DNA of 64,000 nt from the NCBI GenBank assembly GCA_027943335.1, contig BSBK01006035.1:186001-250000 (forward strand), in the 5' to 3' direction. Below, piece by piece: positions 33,100 to 45,490 of this stretch. Source of the stretch: Chamaecyparis obtusa (lineage: Eukaryota > Streptophyta > Pinopsida > Cupressales > Cupressaceae). Below the pieces are notes generated by a model. It searched no databases, had not been told where the DNA came from, and saw nothing but the letters and a program-made list of their open reading frames with translations. The translations under genes and the position numbers were made by a program. How positions within the stretch are numbered: position 1 is the first letter of the stretch; each line of letters starts with the position of its first letter.

Positions 33100-33229
33100 G
33101 AGGAGTGTAATTAAATAAATGTGAATTTATTTAATTAAGGTAGAATAAGGTTAAAATTAAATAAATAATAAATATCTATTTAATTGGCTAGAATAAGGGT
33201 AATTGTTAGGACAATTTTGGGTGTCTACA
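33100..33229. mobile_element. LTR-like insertion in copia B, right part after the LINE
   Basis: Continues the ATTAAATAAA-rich sequence interrupted at 25431 and ends GGGTGTCTACA at 33229, just before copia B pol coding resumes. Confidence 0.5.
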
Positions 33230-33745
33230 AATACATTGGACCAATGCACACCCTGGTGCACATTAGTTCTGAATAGGAAGGGGAAAAACCCCCCAACTTC
33301 TTCTTGAGAGATTCAAAAGTGTCCTTGTACAATGATTTTGTGAAAATATTTACAATGTGCTCTTTTGTATGTACATACTCAAGTCTTACTTCACTATCCA
33401 AAATCTTCTCCCTCAATAAGTGATATCTAATAGATATATATGGTTTATTCTAGAATTTTATACCAAATTAATAGAAATATTTATGGCACTAGTATTGTTA
33501 CACATAATTGAGATGGATTCATCAAATGTTATGCCAATGTTCTTCAGTGTTTGTTTCATCCAATGTACATAAGTGCAACATGAAGATGTTGCAATATATT
33601 TAGCTTCAATAGTAGATAATGACACTGAATCATGCTTCTTACTTGACCATGCAACAAAATTGAAGCCAAGTAAATAATCTCCACCACTTGTACTTCTCCA
33701 GTTATCAACACATCCGGCCCAATCAGCATCAGTATACGATGTCAA
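33225..33745 (-). pseudogene. copia B RNase H
   Basis: 33745-33458 reads YTDADWAGCVD (first Asp), STSGGDYLLG, FVAWSSKKHDSVSLST and then EAKYIA and CNNTSAINI. The catalytic Glu (EAEY) is Lys and the Asp of CDN is Asn, both single G-to-A changes. 33416-33225 is the C-terminal tail with VEHVHTKEHIVNIFTKSL-type sequence. A stop separates the two. Confidence 0.88.
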
Positions 33746-33779
33746 AGTGAATATTTAGGATACCATAATCCAAATTGTT

Positions 33780-34690
33780 TTATCCCTTTCAAGTATTTGA
33801 AAATCATCTTTACTACAACAATGTGTGATTCCTTTGGTTCTTGCTATAACTTGGCCGCTAGACAAACAACATACATAATATGTAGTCTAGTAGTAGTCAA
33901 ATACAATAAACTTCCAATCATTGAGTTTTACTTACCTACATCAACTTTGAGTGAATTGTCTTCTTTTGTTAACTTGCATATGGTAACAATAGGTGTACAA
34001 ATCTATTTAGAATTTTCCTACCCATAATTCTTCAATAATCCTCTGATATACTTGGATTGAGAAATGAAAATTCTTTTTAGGTTTTGATTTACTTGCAATC
34101 CAAGAAAGAAATTTAAGTAACCAATTATAGATATTTTAAATTCTTGTTGCATTTCATCCACAAATATTTTGCACATATCAGCATTGCCTCCAAAGATTAT
34201 GTCATCAACATACTATAACAATGAACATATGATCTGATTAAACTTTATAGTATACGTTTCTATCAATGAATCCCTTCTAAAAAAATTGTCCAATCATATA
34301 TTTATCTAATCTTCCATACTAGACCCTATGTGTCTACTTCAATCTATACAATAGTTTCTTGAACCTGCAAACTACATTCAGATCACTCTATGACTTGAAT
34401 CCATATTGTTGTTCAATGTAGACCTCTTCCTTTAGTTCTCCATTCAAGAATGTTGATTTTACATCCATCTAATAAATTTTGAAATTTTTAAAAGATGCAA
34501 ATGCCAAGAATATTCTGATCACTTCCATGTAGGAAACAAGGTCATACATTTCTTCAAAATCAATACATTTGATCTGAGTGTAACCCTTGTAAACCAATCT
34601 TGCCTTGTTCCTTATCACTTTTCCACTTTCATCCCACTTGTTTCTAAATACCCACTTTGTTCCAATCACATTTTTATCGACCGGTCTAGG
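33780..34690 (-). pseudogene. copia B reverse transcriptase
   Basis: 34669-34469 is the N-terminal part ([23 protein letters not shown]), then MDVKSTFLNGELKEEVYI after a stop, and a YVDDIIFGGN box at about 34212-34190 preceded by a stop. Several stops but both catalytic Asp are present. Order and blocks match the copia A RT. Confidence 0.85.
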
Positions 34691-36450
34691 AACAAGTTCC
34701 CAAGTTTGATTATTCTCAATCTAATCTAGCTCTTCTTCCTTTGAGTTCACCAAAATTTGATCATTACATGCTTCTTCTATAGTCTTAGGTTTATTTTTTG
34801 ATAGTAAACACAATAAAACTTCTTGTTGGGTTGCCTTACTTCTTGTGATAATGTCTTTATTATTATCCCCAATAATTTGATTTTCTAAATGATTTCTTTG
34901 TACATACCTTGGCGTTTTACTTATAGATGTTGGAGCCTACTTTGTCTCTTCCTCTTCTTTCTTGTTTTCTTTTCCCATGTCCTCTGAGTTAGATTCATAT
35001 TTAATATAATTATTAGGAGTTCTTTGGATATCTTTGTCAACTTTCACATTTAGACTTTCAACTATTTTGTTTAGTCTTTTATTGTAAAACTAGTACACTT
35101 TTATCTTTGTAGAATAACCCAGAAGTATGCCTTCATCATCTCTACTGTTAAATTTTCTGAGATTTTCTTCATCTCTTTCAATGTAGCACACACTTCCAAA
35201 AATTTTGAAATACTTCATGTTGGAGCTCTTCCATGCCATAGCTCATATGATATCTTTCTATATTTCCTTATGAACAGTACCTAGTTAAGAGTATATAGTG
35301 CAGTGTGTATATCTTCTCTCCAATAGACTTTCGATAAACCTACTTCTTTGATCATTATTCTAGCTTCTTCCTGAATTGTCTAATTCATTATTTCTACCAC
35401 ACCATTCTATTGTGGTTTCCTTGGGGAAGATAACTATCATTTTATGCCATGTTTCTCACATAAATTGTTAAATTCAATAGAAGTATGCTATCCTCCTCTA
35501 TCAAATCTTAAATACTTTATTTTTCTATGTACTTCATTCTCAACTCATGCTTTTAATATCTTTAATTTTTCTAATGCTTCTATTTTTTCTCTTAAAAATG
35601 AAAACCAAGTCAATATGGAGTAAGCATCAATTAAAAGCATGAAATATATCTCACCTTGTAAGATTCTTGTTCTGGTTGGACCACATAGGTCAATGTGTAA
35701 AAGATCCAACAAACCAGTGGATGAATGATCTTGTTATTTTAATGATTCTCTTGTTTATGTTACTTCTTGACATCCTTTGTAGATAATATTGTTTGGTTTG
35801 AATAGTCTTGGAAAATCTCTAACTGCACTATTTGAACTTATCCTTACTAGATTGTCAAAGTTAATTTGACAAAACCTCAGATGCCAGAGCCATCTATCAT
35901 CAAACAATGATATTAAGCATCTCTTTGCACTTTCTAATTGATCCATGTTTCCTCTGATCCTTATTCCAATAGCAATAATATTTCCATACTCTTTTGAATC
36001 TCGCATCCATCCTCCCAAAATATAACATCATAACCATTCTTGCACATATGTCCAACACTCAACAAATCATCATGCAAACCCTTCACATAGTAAACATTGT
36101 TAGTGATACTTTTTCCATCAAAAGTAATAGAACCAATTCCAAAAATCTATGTTTTTTATCATCACCAAATCTAACAGAACCACCATCATTATCTTCAAGA
36201 TTTGCAAACTTACTTTTATCACCAATCATATGATTTGAATATCCACTATCAATCAACCATTCATCCTTATTCCTTCTAACATAAAATGCATTCTAAGTGA
36301 AACCATTATATCTTGAACAAATGTTATAAATAGGTTCTTCCTTTTCAAACAAAAACATGCAATATTCTTAATCTGATTCATCATTTAATATACTGGACTT
36401 TTCATTAACATAGTAGGCTTTCTTATTGAATCTTTTGAATTTATATTTCA
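34691..36450 (-). pseudogene. copia B integrase and protease region
   Basis: Strongly decayed. 36018-35755 is the GAG-pre-integrase region (a WLWHLRF block in place of the usual HxxH context). Further left the integrase core is split among short pieces (a ...NHNSWLPS-like and KLKNYGIRTD-like order is not readable; only positions and surrounding blocks support it), then a Ser/Glu-rich linker toward RT (35090-34700). The protease is expected at 36230-36400 but only fragments are seen. Confidence 0.55.
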
Positions 36451-36451
36451 T

Positions 36452-37287
36452 TCATTTTTTTAGACACCTAGTTGATATATGACCAATATTTTTGCATCCA
36501 AAATATTTAAGCAGTAACATACCTTTGTATTTTTTGATACCTTTTTTCATCTTCCTTGTGAAATTTACTTCTAGCTCATCAAAACTGTCACTTTTAGGCT
36601 CATCTTTTTTCTTGATGGCTTTAAAGGTAGTTTCAGACTTCTCCTTTTCTTTTCCAAAATTTATCATCTCAAAAGTAAACAAAGTGTCAAATAACTATTC
36701 TCTAGTAAACTTCTTCAGATAATAGACTTCCTCAATAGCAGAGATCTTGTTGTTGTAACTATCCAGTAGGGTCATCAGAAATTTCTCCATAATATCTTCA
36801 TCTATCAGAGTGCCTCCTTGATTTTTTACTTTGTTCACAACATTGTCAACTCTATAAAAGTAGCTTGCAATGTCTTCACCTTCTTCAATTCTTATATTTT
36901 CATATCTACGCTTAGCAATCAACTTCTTTGAAAATTTAACTCTATAATTTCCTTCATATATCTCTTGTAACTTTTCCCAAACTTCTTAATTAGTGTTCAA
37001 TAAACTAATTTTTGTCAATTCCATTTTTTATAAAGCAGTAAAGATATCATACCTCACTCTTTAATTTTCTTCATGAGCCAAAATCTCATATGTAGTAGTA
37101 GGACCATTTGTTGGTGCAACATATTTTGTTGCAACAACTTTCTAAGTAGTATACCTTAGGGAATTCAAGTAACCTCACATCTGTACTTTCCAAAAACTAT
37201 AATTGGATCCATCAAACATAGGAATAGACAATTTGTGTTGTATTATATCTACCTCAAGCAGTTAATCTCTCCTCTGAGGAACCAAAG
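36452..37287 (-). pseudogene. copia B gag
   Basis: 36922-36695 has the UBN2 part (RIEEGEDIASYFYRVDNVVNKV, EKFLMTLLDSYNNKISAIEE). 36682-36452 has a Lys-rich stretch and a zinc knuckle YFGCKNIGHISTRC in which the first Cys is Tyr. The N-terminal part (37240-36930) is readable in pieces with stops. It starts just inside the primer site. Confidence 0.8.
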
Positions 37288-37298
37288 CTTTGATACCA
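37288..37298 (-). other. primer-binding site of copia B (initiator Met tRNA)
   Basis: CTTTGATACCA, identical to the copia A site, two bases from the LTR at 37301. Confidence 0.88.
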
Positions 37299-37300
37299 AT

Positions 37301-39221
37301 TGTTGAAAAAAATTGAATAACTGAGAGGGGGAGGGTGAATTAGTTATCATAAAACAATTTTCATTAACTTAATCAATTCAGTGAAAACTTAATTTAATTA
37401 GATAAAAATAACATACATAAACTTAAAAGCACAAAGGAACACCAAACACAATGAACACTAGATTTACGTGGAAAAACCAAGATGGGAAAAACCATGGAGA
37501 AACTAACTCTCATGAATAAAAACATTGGCTAAGGTGATACCGATTAAGGTGATTTTTATAAAGGCTCACTACCGGTATGCTCACTACATGTAAGGCTCAC
37601 TATCATTCAAGATGTTTTCCCTAAATACATAAACCATCTATCACATCTTAAACTTGAATAACTACCAAAATGAAAGATACAGAGAATTAATTGCACCACT
37701 AAAATAATTCATACCAAATGCAATACATAAGAGTAATCTGCTATTGTGTGCTATAAATGTGTCACACTTCTATGGATCATTACATTCAAGAACGCTCAAG
37801 AATGAGGTCTCAAAAATCGATCCATAGCTCCCTAGGCATGGAGTGCAAGGGTTTTTAAGAATGCTCTCAGCTAGAGCTATTTAGCCTATAACCTTGCTAG
37901 TAAACCATGCAATGGAAGATTCAATGAAGACAAGGGCAAGAATGCCAATATCCTCAAGAATCAAGAATGAAAATGCAATGCAATGCTATGCTAGAAATGG
38001 AAATGCAAGCTAAGCTATGAAAGGAAATATGCAAGTGTTACAACCCAAGCTAATTAATCTATGTGAGCTAATCTAGAGCATAGAAATGAAGCTAATATAA
38101 GAAAGCATAAATATGAAGCTAAGATAAGAATACAAGAATGAGATGTAGATGCTAAGAATGCTCCAAATCTTCAAAAGCTCCAAAGTGACCTAGAAATCCT
38201 GCAGCATAAAGTTAGCATAAAAAGTTGGGGATCTTGAATGAAGAAGAGAGCTCTTCTTTTATAGGAAATGAGAAGGAATGGACCATGGAGATTAAGAGGC
38301 AAAAGATTTAATCAATGGTGGAGCATCAAAGAGGAGAAATCCATGTGCACAAATATCCTCCAATGAGAAAATAGGAGTTGACTTTTGTGTCCATATGAGA
38401 CAAAAAGTGCTTTTTCCCTTTTTATAAAATAAGAATAATGCTTTATTTGTGCAACTTAGGATAAGAGGAAAAGTGGGGGCTTTTTATTTATTAAAAGGGG
38501 AGGAAATATATCTTTTAAATAAATAAAGACTTAGGATAAAATGGTTAGCCCATAGAAAATAATTGAATAAATGATAGAACTAGGATTTGATCAAGAATAA
38601 GCAATTTATGATTTAGCAAAAGGGACTAATAGTCTAGATGACCATTTTTAGGTGTATATAGCTATCACTAATTTCACATAGTCACACAAAGATGTTTGAA
38701 TATAATCTTCAAGTTCACATTTCTCACATACAAATCTCTCCATCAAACATAAATCATCCTCTATGTATACTCTTCCATTCATCCATGTCGGTCAAGCAGA
38801 ATATCAATTATCATTTTACAAGTGGGCCACATACAATTTGAAATAGGTTTCACCAAGATATTCCTACGGTATAAGAAATGGAACATGGACCACACTAAAT
38901 TATCCTTGCTCAATACAACATGCTAACCACTTATCACATCATTCAAAGCCACCGAGTAAGATCTATACATTACATTGCACATTATTTTGCCAAACCATAA
39001 TCATCGATAACCAGATAGGACCAAACCAAAAAGAAAGTGTCTCAATGCATTACAACATGAATGGGACCAACACAAACATGACCAAATATTGAACATTGTA
39101 GCACATCGTTCAAAGAATGCTAATTTTGAATTATCAAATCCAAATAGAACTACAACCAAATATGCTGAAATCAATGACAACCATTAATGACCACAACAAT
39201 AATCAAAATCACATTCCAACA
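37301..39221 (-). repeat. 5' LTR of copia B, with insertion
   Basis: 1921 bases from TGTTGAAAAA to CATTCCAACA, paired with 21803-24053 outside the insertions. Contains AACCAAGATGGGAAAAACC (about 37476-37494) and the GAGAGGGGGAGGGTGAATTAG block (37322-37342). Confidence 0.82.
37745..38660. mobile_element. solo LTR-like insertion in the copia B 5' LTR
   Basis: About 916 bases, flanked by GCTAT on both sides (37740-37744 and 38661-38665). Starts TGTGTGCTATAAATG and ends near ACCATTTTTAGGTGTATATA. No coding. It resembles in composition and end sequence the other gypsy-type LTR-like insertions at 22038-23060, 24230-33229 and 41000-49188. Confidence 0.65.
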
Positions 39222-41842
39222 AGTGGAAGTGTGTTTGTCTTTTGGATGCATATATTCTATCTTAAATCCTTTTCTCACAATAAGGCGTTAATAATTTCTT
39301 TAACATGGGGGCATACACTCTACTCCTTGTTACACATTATGCACACACCACAAATCAAAATTTGTAGTCACTTTTTTTAATGTTACTTAGAAAACTAACT
39401 ATGTATTTTCTTTGTAATCTCCTCTTGGAAAATTTCCTTAGTTAATAATTCTTTCCTTGGTAACCATACTTTTCATGGTTATCCTTTTGCACCATTTATT
39501 CATAGTATGATTTCCTAGAAAACAATACTTTTCTTGGTTATCCTTGGGGTGAATTAACTAGCATAATACAACTTGCTAGAATAATTCAACTATATCTTTG
39601 TACTAATCTATGTATACTATCCATAGTAAGTTAACCTTACTAGACCAAGTACAATCATGTTCTCTCTCTCTTTCTTCATGTGTTGTTTCTTTTCTCTTGG
39701 TCTTATATTGATGTGGACCTAAGTCAGTTCGGGGCTTGGTGTTTTTTTGTCTCTTATACCTTGATTTTTTTTCCTATGCTTTGATCTACTTTATAAAGAG
39801 TATGAAGTGGGTTCAATCTCCCACTAAAGTAGGGGATAAATGTAGTGTCATAAATTGCATCCCTATAAAATTTCTTGCTCAATTAGGGCCTATATTAGTA
39901 TCCCTAGCCTTTTATGCCTATTACACTTGATCCAAGCTTGATAGATTATATATCTCTGACATTCTCTCTCTAAATAGTACCTATGGACCAAATTTTAGTC
40001 TATCTTGGGTAGACAAGGGCAACTATGGAGGAAAATGGCAACTTGGGTCACCCTTGTCCCCAAATTTGAATTGTGTAATGGCTATTTTATTTAACAAGGA
40101 TTCTGGGCCCATGTTAGCCTCCATTGACTTTTGTACCTAGAAATTGATAGGAGAGGTATATAAAAAATGTATCCTCCCTCAATTTTTTAGGCAATTGACA
40201 AACAAGGCATCTAATTAAATTCAAGGCAATCAAGTTCAATTCAAGAGATCTCAATGAAAATTTAATATTCCAAGCTCTAAGGGAATATATCAATCATCCA
40301 AGGTAGTGTTTGTAGATATAAGAATTTGTGATCACACCCATGATCTTCCTATCCATTAAGTCAACATCAAATACAAACTTCAAGCATCTTCATGAGAAAT
40401 TTGATATTAAAAATATTTATGGAGTTATAAGCATTATATTTTTAGGTCAAGCCTCTTATATACATGAGTACACTTTCCTTTCAAGCATATTTCATTTATA
40501 TTTAAAGTTTGATTCCTAGGTTTGTGTTTGACTTAGGTAAACCCCTTTCTACACAATATTTTCTCTTTTCTGTGTGCAGGAACAGGTAATGAATGTATAG
40601 GAAAAGTTGTAGATAGATTAGCAGAAGTGATATTATCTAAAAGTAGTTTTTTTAGAAAGTACCAGGTTTAAGGTGAGTGAGCTACTCCAGTATAGGACTA
40701 AGGTGAGTGATTTTCCCCTGTCCTCCTTTGGCCTAAAATTTGGTCTGTAGGATAGAATTGGTTTGTCATTCCTCGATCTTCCTGTACATGCATACAACTA
40801 TATTTTCTTCCTATTTAACCCTATATCTTGAATTTTCCATTTAAATTTTTATAATTATAGTCCCTCCATTAACAAAGGATCAATACATATTCTTAGAGAT
40901 TATTATTCTTGAGGCCTATTGGATCATTTTCCTTCTAATGTAATAGGTGGCAAATAGTTGTGAGATAGATTATGTGTTTGCATGTATAAACTTGTGACTT
41001 CGATCGCAACATTGATCACTAAAAAAAACCTTTTGTCGAACCAGAAAAAGGTATAGAGAGAATATTAGAGACAACCAAAAATATCAAATAATATGAAAAC
41101 CTATCTAATCTACCATAAAATCCACTTGAAAATAAAAAAGAGATCAAAACAAAGAAAAAAACCCTTTCAAGTGTAGCTTCTATGTTCTCCTTTCCTCTCC
41201 ATTGAAATGGACATTATGTAGCTCTTGATTTTGAAAAATATGCACTATAATTGAAATCAAAATGATGATAATAAGAATACTAGGAGTGCAGTTAAATGAT
41301 GAAGGAAAATTGGGCTCAATTTGAAAAGATTGGGAGCCAAAATGCAAAAATGGAAACAAGTGTGCAACTTGGAAGGATTGTCATAATTATGACAAATTGG
41401 TGCACAAATTAGCATGCACAAATAAATTAACAATCACGGGAAATATGGAAGAATAAAGATGAGGCTAATTAGTAGACAATTATGAAACAAAAAATGAGGA
41501 AAAAGGGATAGGGAAGGTGGAAGAAATTAGAGGCTAATTAATAGGAAATCATGAAGCACAAATTAAGGAGATGGAAGATTAGTAGGAATGGAATTCTAAA
41601 TATTTGGATTTCATTTACTCCCTCCACATGGAAATTAGGAATTAAAATTCACTTAATTCATGAAAAGGTGACAATTAATTACTATGAAATTAATTAATTG
41701 GGAGACTTAGTAAAAGGGGATAATTAGTATGATTAAATGATTAAGATATAGGGATAGAGTATGGGTTATATACGTCTAGAGGAGAATTAAATAATGATTG
41801 ACCAAATTAATGGTGTGGGAATGAAATTGAATCTTATCCTAA
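39222..41842. other. no gene recognised; LTR-like AT-rich sequence
   Basis: 39222-41000 has T-rich strings and a short 64-codon open frame (39736-39930) without recognisable motifs. A TTTCTGTGTGCAGGAACAGG at about 40569 resembles a splice acceptor and a similar word (CATGCAGGAACAAG) occurs in the gypsy A LTR at about 14861. 41000-41842 is AT-rich with AATTAAT-type words and resembles the LTR-like family; 49126-49188 may be its continuation across the gag-only element. Confidence 0.4.
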
Positions 41843-44263
41843 TCAAAACCAAGGTGGGTGTACCTAATCCAGTATCTTATGGCATTCTAGGACTTTAAAC
41901 TAGATTGAACAAAGCAGATGATAACAAGAGACTACTAAATGTTAACCAAGCATTCATTGAATCTCTATTGCTATGATGGAACATTACTACTATCAACCAA
42001 ATAATAATTAAAACTTGAAAAGGTGTTGATATATGAAGGTGGAAAGAAGTAAACAAGAGCCAATCAAGCATTGAACTCAACTGAATATACTAATCCATGA
42101 TCAGTGCCATTATCCATTGGATAGATCTCAAATACAGACATTGAAACATGAACCAACTACTGTCAAAGACTCGTAGCCATAAACATAAACATTCCAGCCC
42201 ATCCACTACTTATAGTATCCTTCTATAGACAAATCAAAATGAATCTATGCCCTATCCAAAGTATATTTCACTTGATCCTAGATCAAGAACTAAAGACTAG
42301 AACATATACAAAGGTAACCCTATGCAATGGATCAGAAAATCTAGAATTCACACGATTGACACCAAGAAGAGACTTGAAAGCTTGAAATAATTATATTAAG
42401 TATGATGAGTCATGTACATGTTCAAAGTAGAAAAGAGAGAAAACCACTTCAATAACTTGCAAAAGACTACAAGGAAATTTTGTTCAATCTACATACAATG
42501 TGATACAGCCTGCTACAACCCCCTGGAACCAACCGAAATCAGAACCCTTCTAAATGATCCTGAAAATCCTTTTATAGGAATAAGGATTGCAATAAGCAAA
42601 GGATCATTTAGGGCAAAAATAGGTCTGCAACAACCAAGTACAACAAAAATTAAAGAATGCAGGTAAACCTTAAAACCCTAGAAAATCAGATCAAATCTGA
42701 TGTACAAATGCATTGGTTTCATACTCAAGGTTAACTGTAGATACAAATTCAATTGACTTCTTGCTGCAACAAACAAAAATTAAATGCCAGAGTCGACCTA
42801 CATAAGAACATGCGTGTACCAGTCATGGAAATCTTTGACAAAATCAAAACCCTAGCCGCTTGCTGTCAAAAAAATCAGTCCTTTGTATTCATTCGGCATG
42901 GTACCCTAGGCAAGAAAATCTATTTAGGATAGCCGCACAAATCTCCCTCATCACTCTCTAACTACAACTACCCTGAAGAAATCAATTCTGAACCACCTCC
43001 TTTATCCTATACGGCCACCGCTTCAAACCCTGGCAAGAACCCTGCAGAAAGATTTGAATTTTGAATGGAAACGGCTACAGGATCCAATTTAAAACATGAC
43101 CATCAATCCCATTCCTTCCTGGAAAATCATGCGATCCTCATTGAATTTTTCAATAGTTACAAACCCTTTGAAAAAGTCAACAGCCACACCAACAGTCAAC
43201 AACCACTCAAAATCAAACACTTCAGCACCACGTAGCACCTCAGACCCACCTTGCCGCTTAGATTCAATACAAAATGTTAGTCACATGATTTCATAGCATG
43301 AAAATGGCCTATGCGAACATGTGACAAACTGCCAGCATTCACCTCATCATTTGCCTTTAAGTTACAGTCCCACTTGGTACACCTGTCAAGCACCCATTCA
43401 CTGAATACTGCCCAGTCACCTCTAACACAGGCCCCATCGACACCTACCATGTCACAAACCTTCCGATCAATAAAAAGCCTCCATCTTTGAAACACTTGGC
43501 ACTGGACCCACAACCATCAACCAGAACGCTTGGGAGATTGGATGGTAGTTGCATGATAGCATGGGCTTGAAATATTCCATGCGATTATACAACCAACATC
43601 AATTTTGAATCTGTGAGTGACATACTAGGCCCACCTGATAGCATATCCAACTCACTACTCTTGACTAATTAAAAGGTGCCAACTGTGCATGCGTGGCAGT
43701 GGACCCACTAAGAAACATACACCGCCTGGAAGATCAGATGGACACCGCATGATCTCATGGCTCTGACACAGTCTATGAGAAGATGCGCCCATCGTTAGAT
43801 CAAGATGGTGTCAGAGAGATGCTAGGCCCAGGAAATATAAAATTCATCGGGACATTAGAAAATTTGAGGCATTGGGACTTAGGAAATATTAAAATACCGT
43901 CGGGCACCAGACTTAGGAAATATTAAAGGGGACCCCAACATAAAACCTTAGTTGCATGATCACATGGCATGAAAATGGCCTATGCAATCATGTGACAAAC
44001 TGCTCAACACATAGAGTGAAGGATAAAGTGGGGCAACAAATCAACACATGCGTAATTTGGGACTTTAGTGGCCTGAAAAGGTAATGCAAAATTAGAACAG
44101 GGCCAGGGTAGTTTAGGGTTTTCTCTATAACGGCTAGATAATTCAAAATTTTCACCTAGGGTTTAAGGCAGAGACCGAAGGAAAATAGGTATAGACATGG
44201 AATTTTCTGCAAGGATAGACCATTTTCAAAGGATTTTTGCTAAAGCAAGAAAATGGGCTAACA
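41843..44263 (-). repeat. 3' LTR of the gag-only element
   Basis: Pairs with 46708-49125 over its whole length. Ends GGGCTAACA at 44263. The left about 1 kb is almost identical to its partner (one difference in a 120-base stretch from about 41881), while 43080-43520 differs at roughly one base in ten. Open frames within it are not genes. Confidence 0.9.
43280..43996. repeat. four hairpin modules in the left LTR
   Basis: Inverted repeats at 43280-43325, 43548-43593, 43746-43787 and 43951-43996, each a GTYGCATGATCxCATGG-type arm, a short loop around GCATGAAAATGGC, and a complementary CCATGCGATCATGCGAC-type arm. Spacing is about 200-280 bases. Modules 2 and 3 also share upstream words (TTGGCACTGGACCCAC / GTGGCAGTGGACCCAC). 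Confidence 0.8.
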
Positions 44264-44587
44264 GTGGCTCTGACTAAGGATGCATGCCTCTTGCAGGCAT
44301 GGCAAGAATTCATATCTCTGGGAACAGTAGACCACCTACTAGAAAAGGGCACAAAGGCCTCAAAAAACACAAGGAAAACAGGAAGGGAAACCCATAATAG
44401 AAAAGGAAAAAACTATACAGAGTGTACATTTTTACAAAAAACCTATAGCATCCAACCTGAGTTAGTCTTTGCCTCTATCAAAAATTTGTTTTTCATTTCT
44501 TCTTTCATGAGGCACACCAGATATTTTATTTTCAGTTGTTTCACCAGGCATGTCAACATTTCGAACCAGCATGTCAGGCATAACAAA
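44264..44587 (-). other. 3' internal region of the gag-only element
   Basis: No recognised coding and no clear polypurine tract next to the LTR at 44263. An overlapping plus-strand open frame (44237-44689) spans LTR and internal sequence and shows no domain. Confidence 0.5.
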
Positions 44588-45310
44588 CTAACTATCTTCA
44601 TAGTGCATGTAAAAAATTTTAGCACTCCCTTCATTTTGCTCACTATGAAGAAAAGACTCATCATACCTATGAATAGTACCATCAAATAAAAACCTATTCT
44701 TTTCTACTGATTCATGTATGCTATCAATTGAAAACACAAAAAACTCATACACTACTTGCTGAAAGGCTTCATTTATACCTTGACCTTGCATTTCCATGGG
44801 TGCAACCGGCTGGAACTCAGATGAATAGTCAAACTCATGTTCACAAATGTGATTATTACCAAATTCTGCAACTATTCCACAACCTTCTGATGAATAGAAT
44901 GCAACATCATCATTTAAAACTTTGTCACACATGGAAGAAGAACATCTTGGTTCCTCATAGCAGTATGACAATATGTCATCATTTACATCTAGTTCAACTA
45001 CATCTGAAATCTCCATGTGTTCTTCAAACAATGGATTGATGACTCCATGTAATACTCCTTGTTGAACATTATGAAAAAAAATGGGCTGATCATCATCAAA
45101 ATCCTCATCATATAAAGCATTAGTAAACACTTCAAATTCACTACCCATTTCATGATTATGGAGAGACTCATTGATGTCACATTTAATCACCATTTCCTTA
45201 TCTTCATACTTTGAGGACAAATCACTCTCAAAGTCATCATATTCAAACTGATTTGTATTATGCAAAAACTGAGATGCATTTTCATTTTCAGATTCAAAAA
45301 GGGAAAACAT
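44588..45310 (-). CDS. acidic ORF of the gag-only element
   Basis: 240 codons without a stop. The product is strongly acidic (many Asp/Glu, e.g. YDDFESDLSSKYEDKEM near the N-terminus) with no zinc knuckle and no pol motif. It lies directly after the gag ORF, separated by about 180 bases with stops, and probably represents the C-terminal extension of gag. Function unknown. Its openness may reflect age rather than selection. Confidence 0.55.
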   Translation of the reverse strand: MFSLFESENENASQFLHNTNQFEYDDFESDLSSKYEDKEMVIKCDINESLHNHEMGSEFEVFTNALYDEDFDDDQPIFFHNVQQGVLHGVINPLFEEHMEISDVVELDVNDDILSYCYEEPRCSSSMCDKVLNDDVAFYSSEGCGIVAEFGNNHICEHEFDYSSEFQPVAPMEMQGQGINEAFQQVVYEFFVFSIDSIHESVEKNRFLFDGTIHRYDESFLHSEQNEGSAKIFYMHYEDS

Positions 45311-45490
45311 ACCTTCACTGATAAAGGAGTGTTCACTTCCATCATTACTTTCTTCCTCCTATGTTGCATTTGACTCATATGAAGACACCTCAACATCACT
45401 GCCTTTCTCATCCTCACCTAAATAACTGGTCCTAGCACATTCAGACATTTCTGAACAAGTGGAAGATCCTGTATACAATGATTCTGACTC

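Larger units (their letters stand above)
21803..39221 (-). mobile_element. composite Ty1/copia retrotransposon B (with nested insertions)
   Basis: A minus-strand copia element with left (3') LTR 21803-24053, internal region 24054-37300 and right (5') LTR 37301-39221. The 5 bases outside the ends are AGAGG (21798-21802) and AGTGG (39222-39226), a target duplication with one change. The element is inflated to 17.4 kb by an insertion in each LTR, an LTR-like insertion in the 3' internal region and a 7.65-kb LINE within that. Both LTRs start TGTTGAA and end CCAACA. Primer site, gag and pol lie in order at the right end. All coding is broken. Confidence 0.82.

Noticed and set aside
39736..39930. 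64-codon plus-strand open frame
   Set aside because: Low-complexity hydrophobic product, with no motif and no conserved neighbour.
44728..45039. Plus-strand open frame of 103 codons
   Set aside because: Antisense of the acidic ORF (44588-45310), without recognisable motif.
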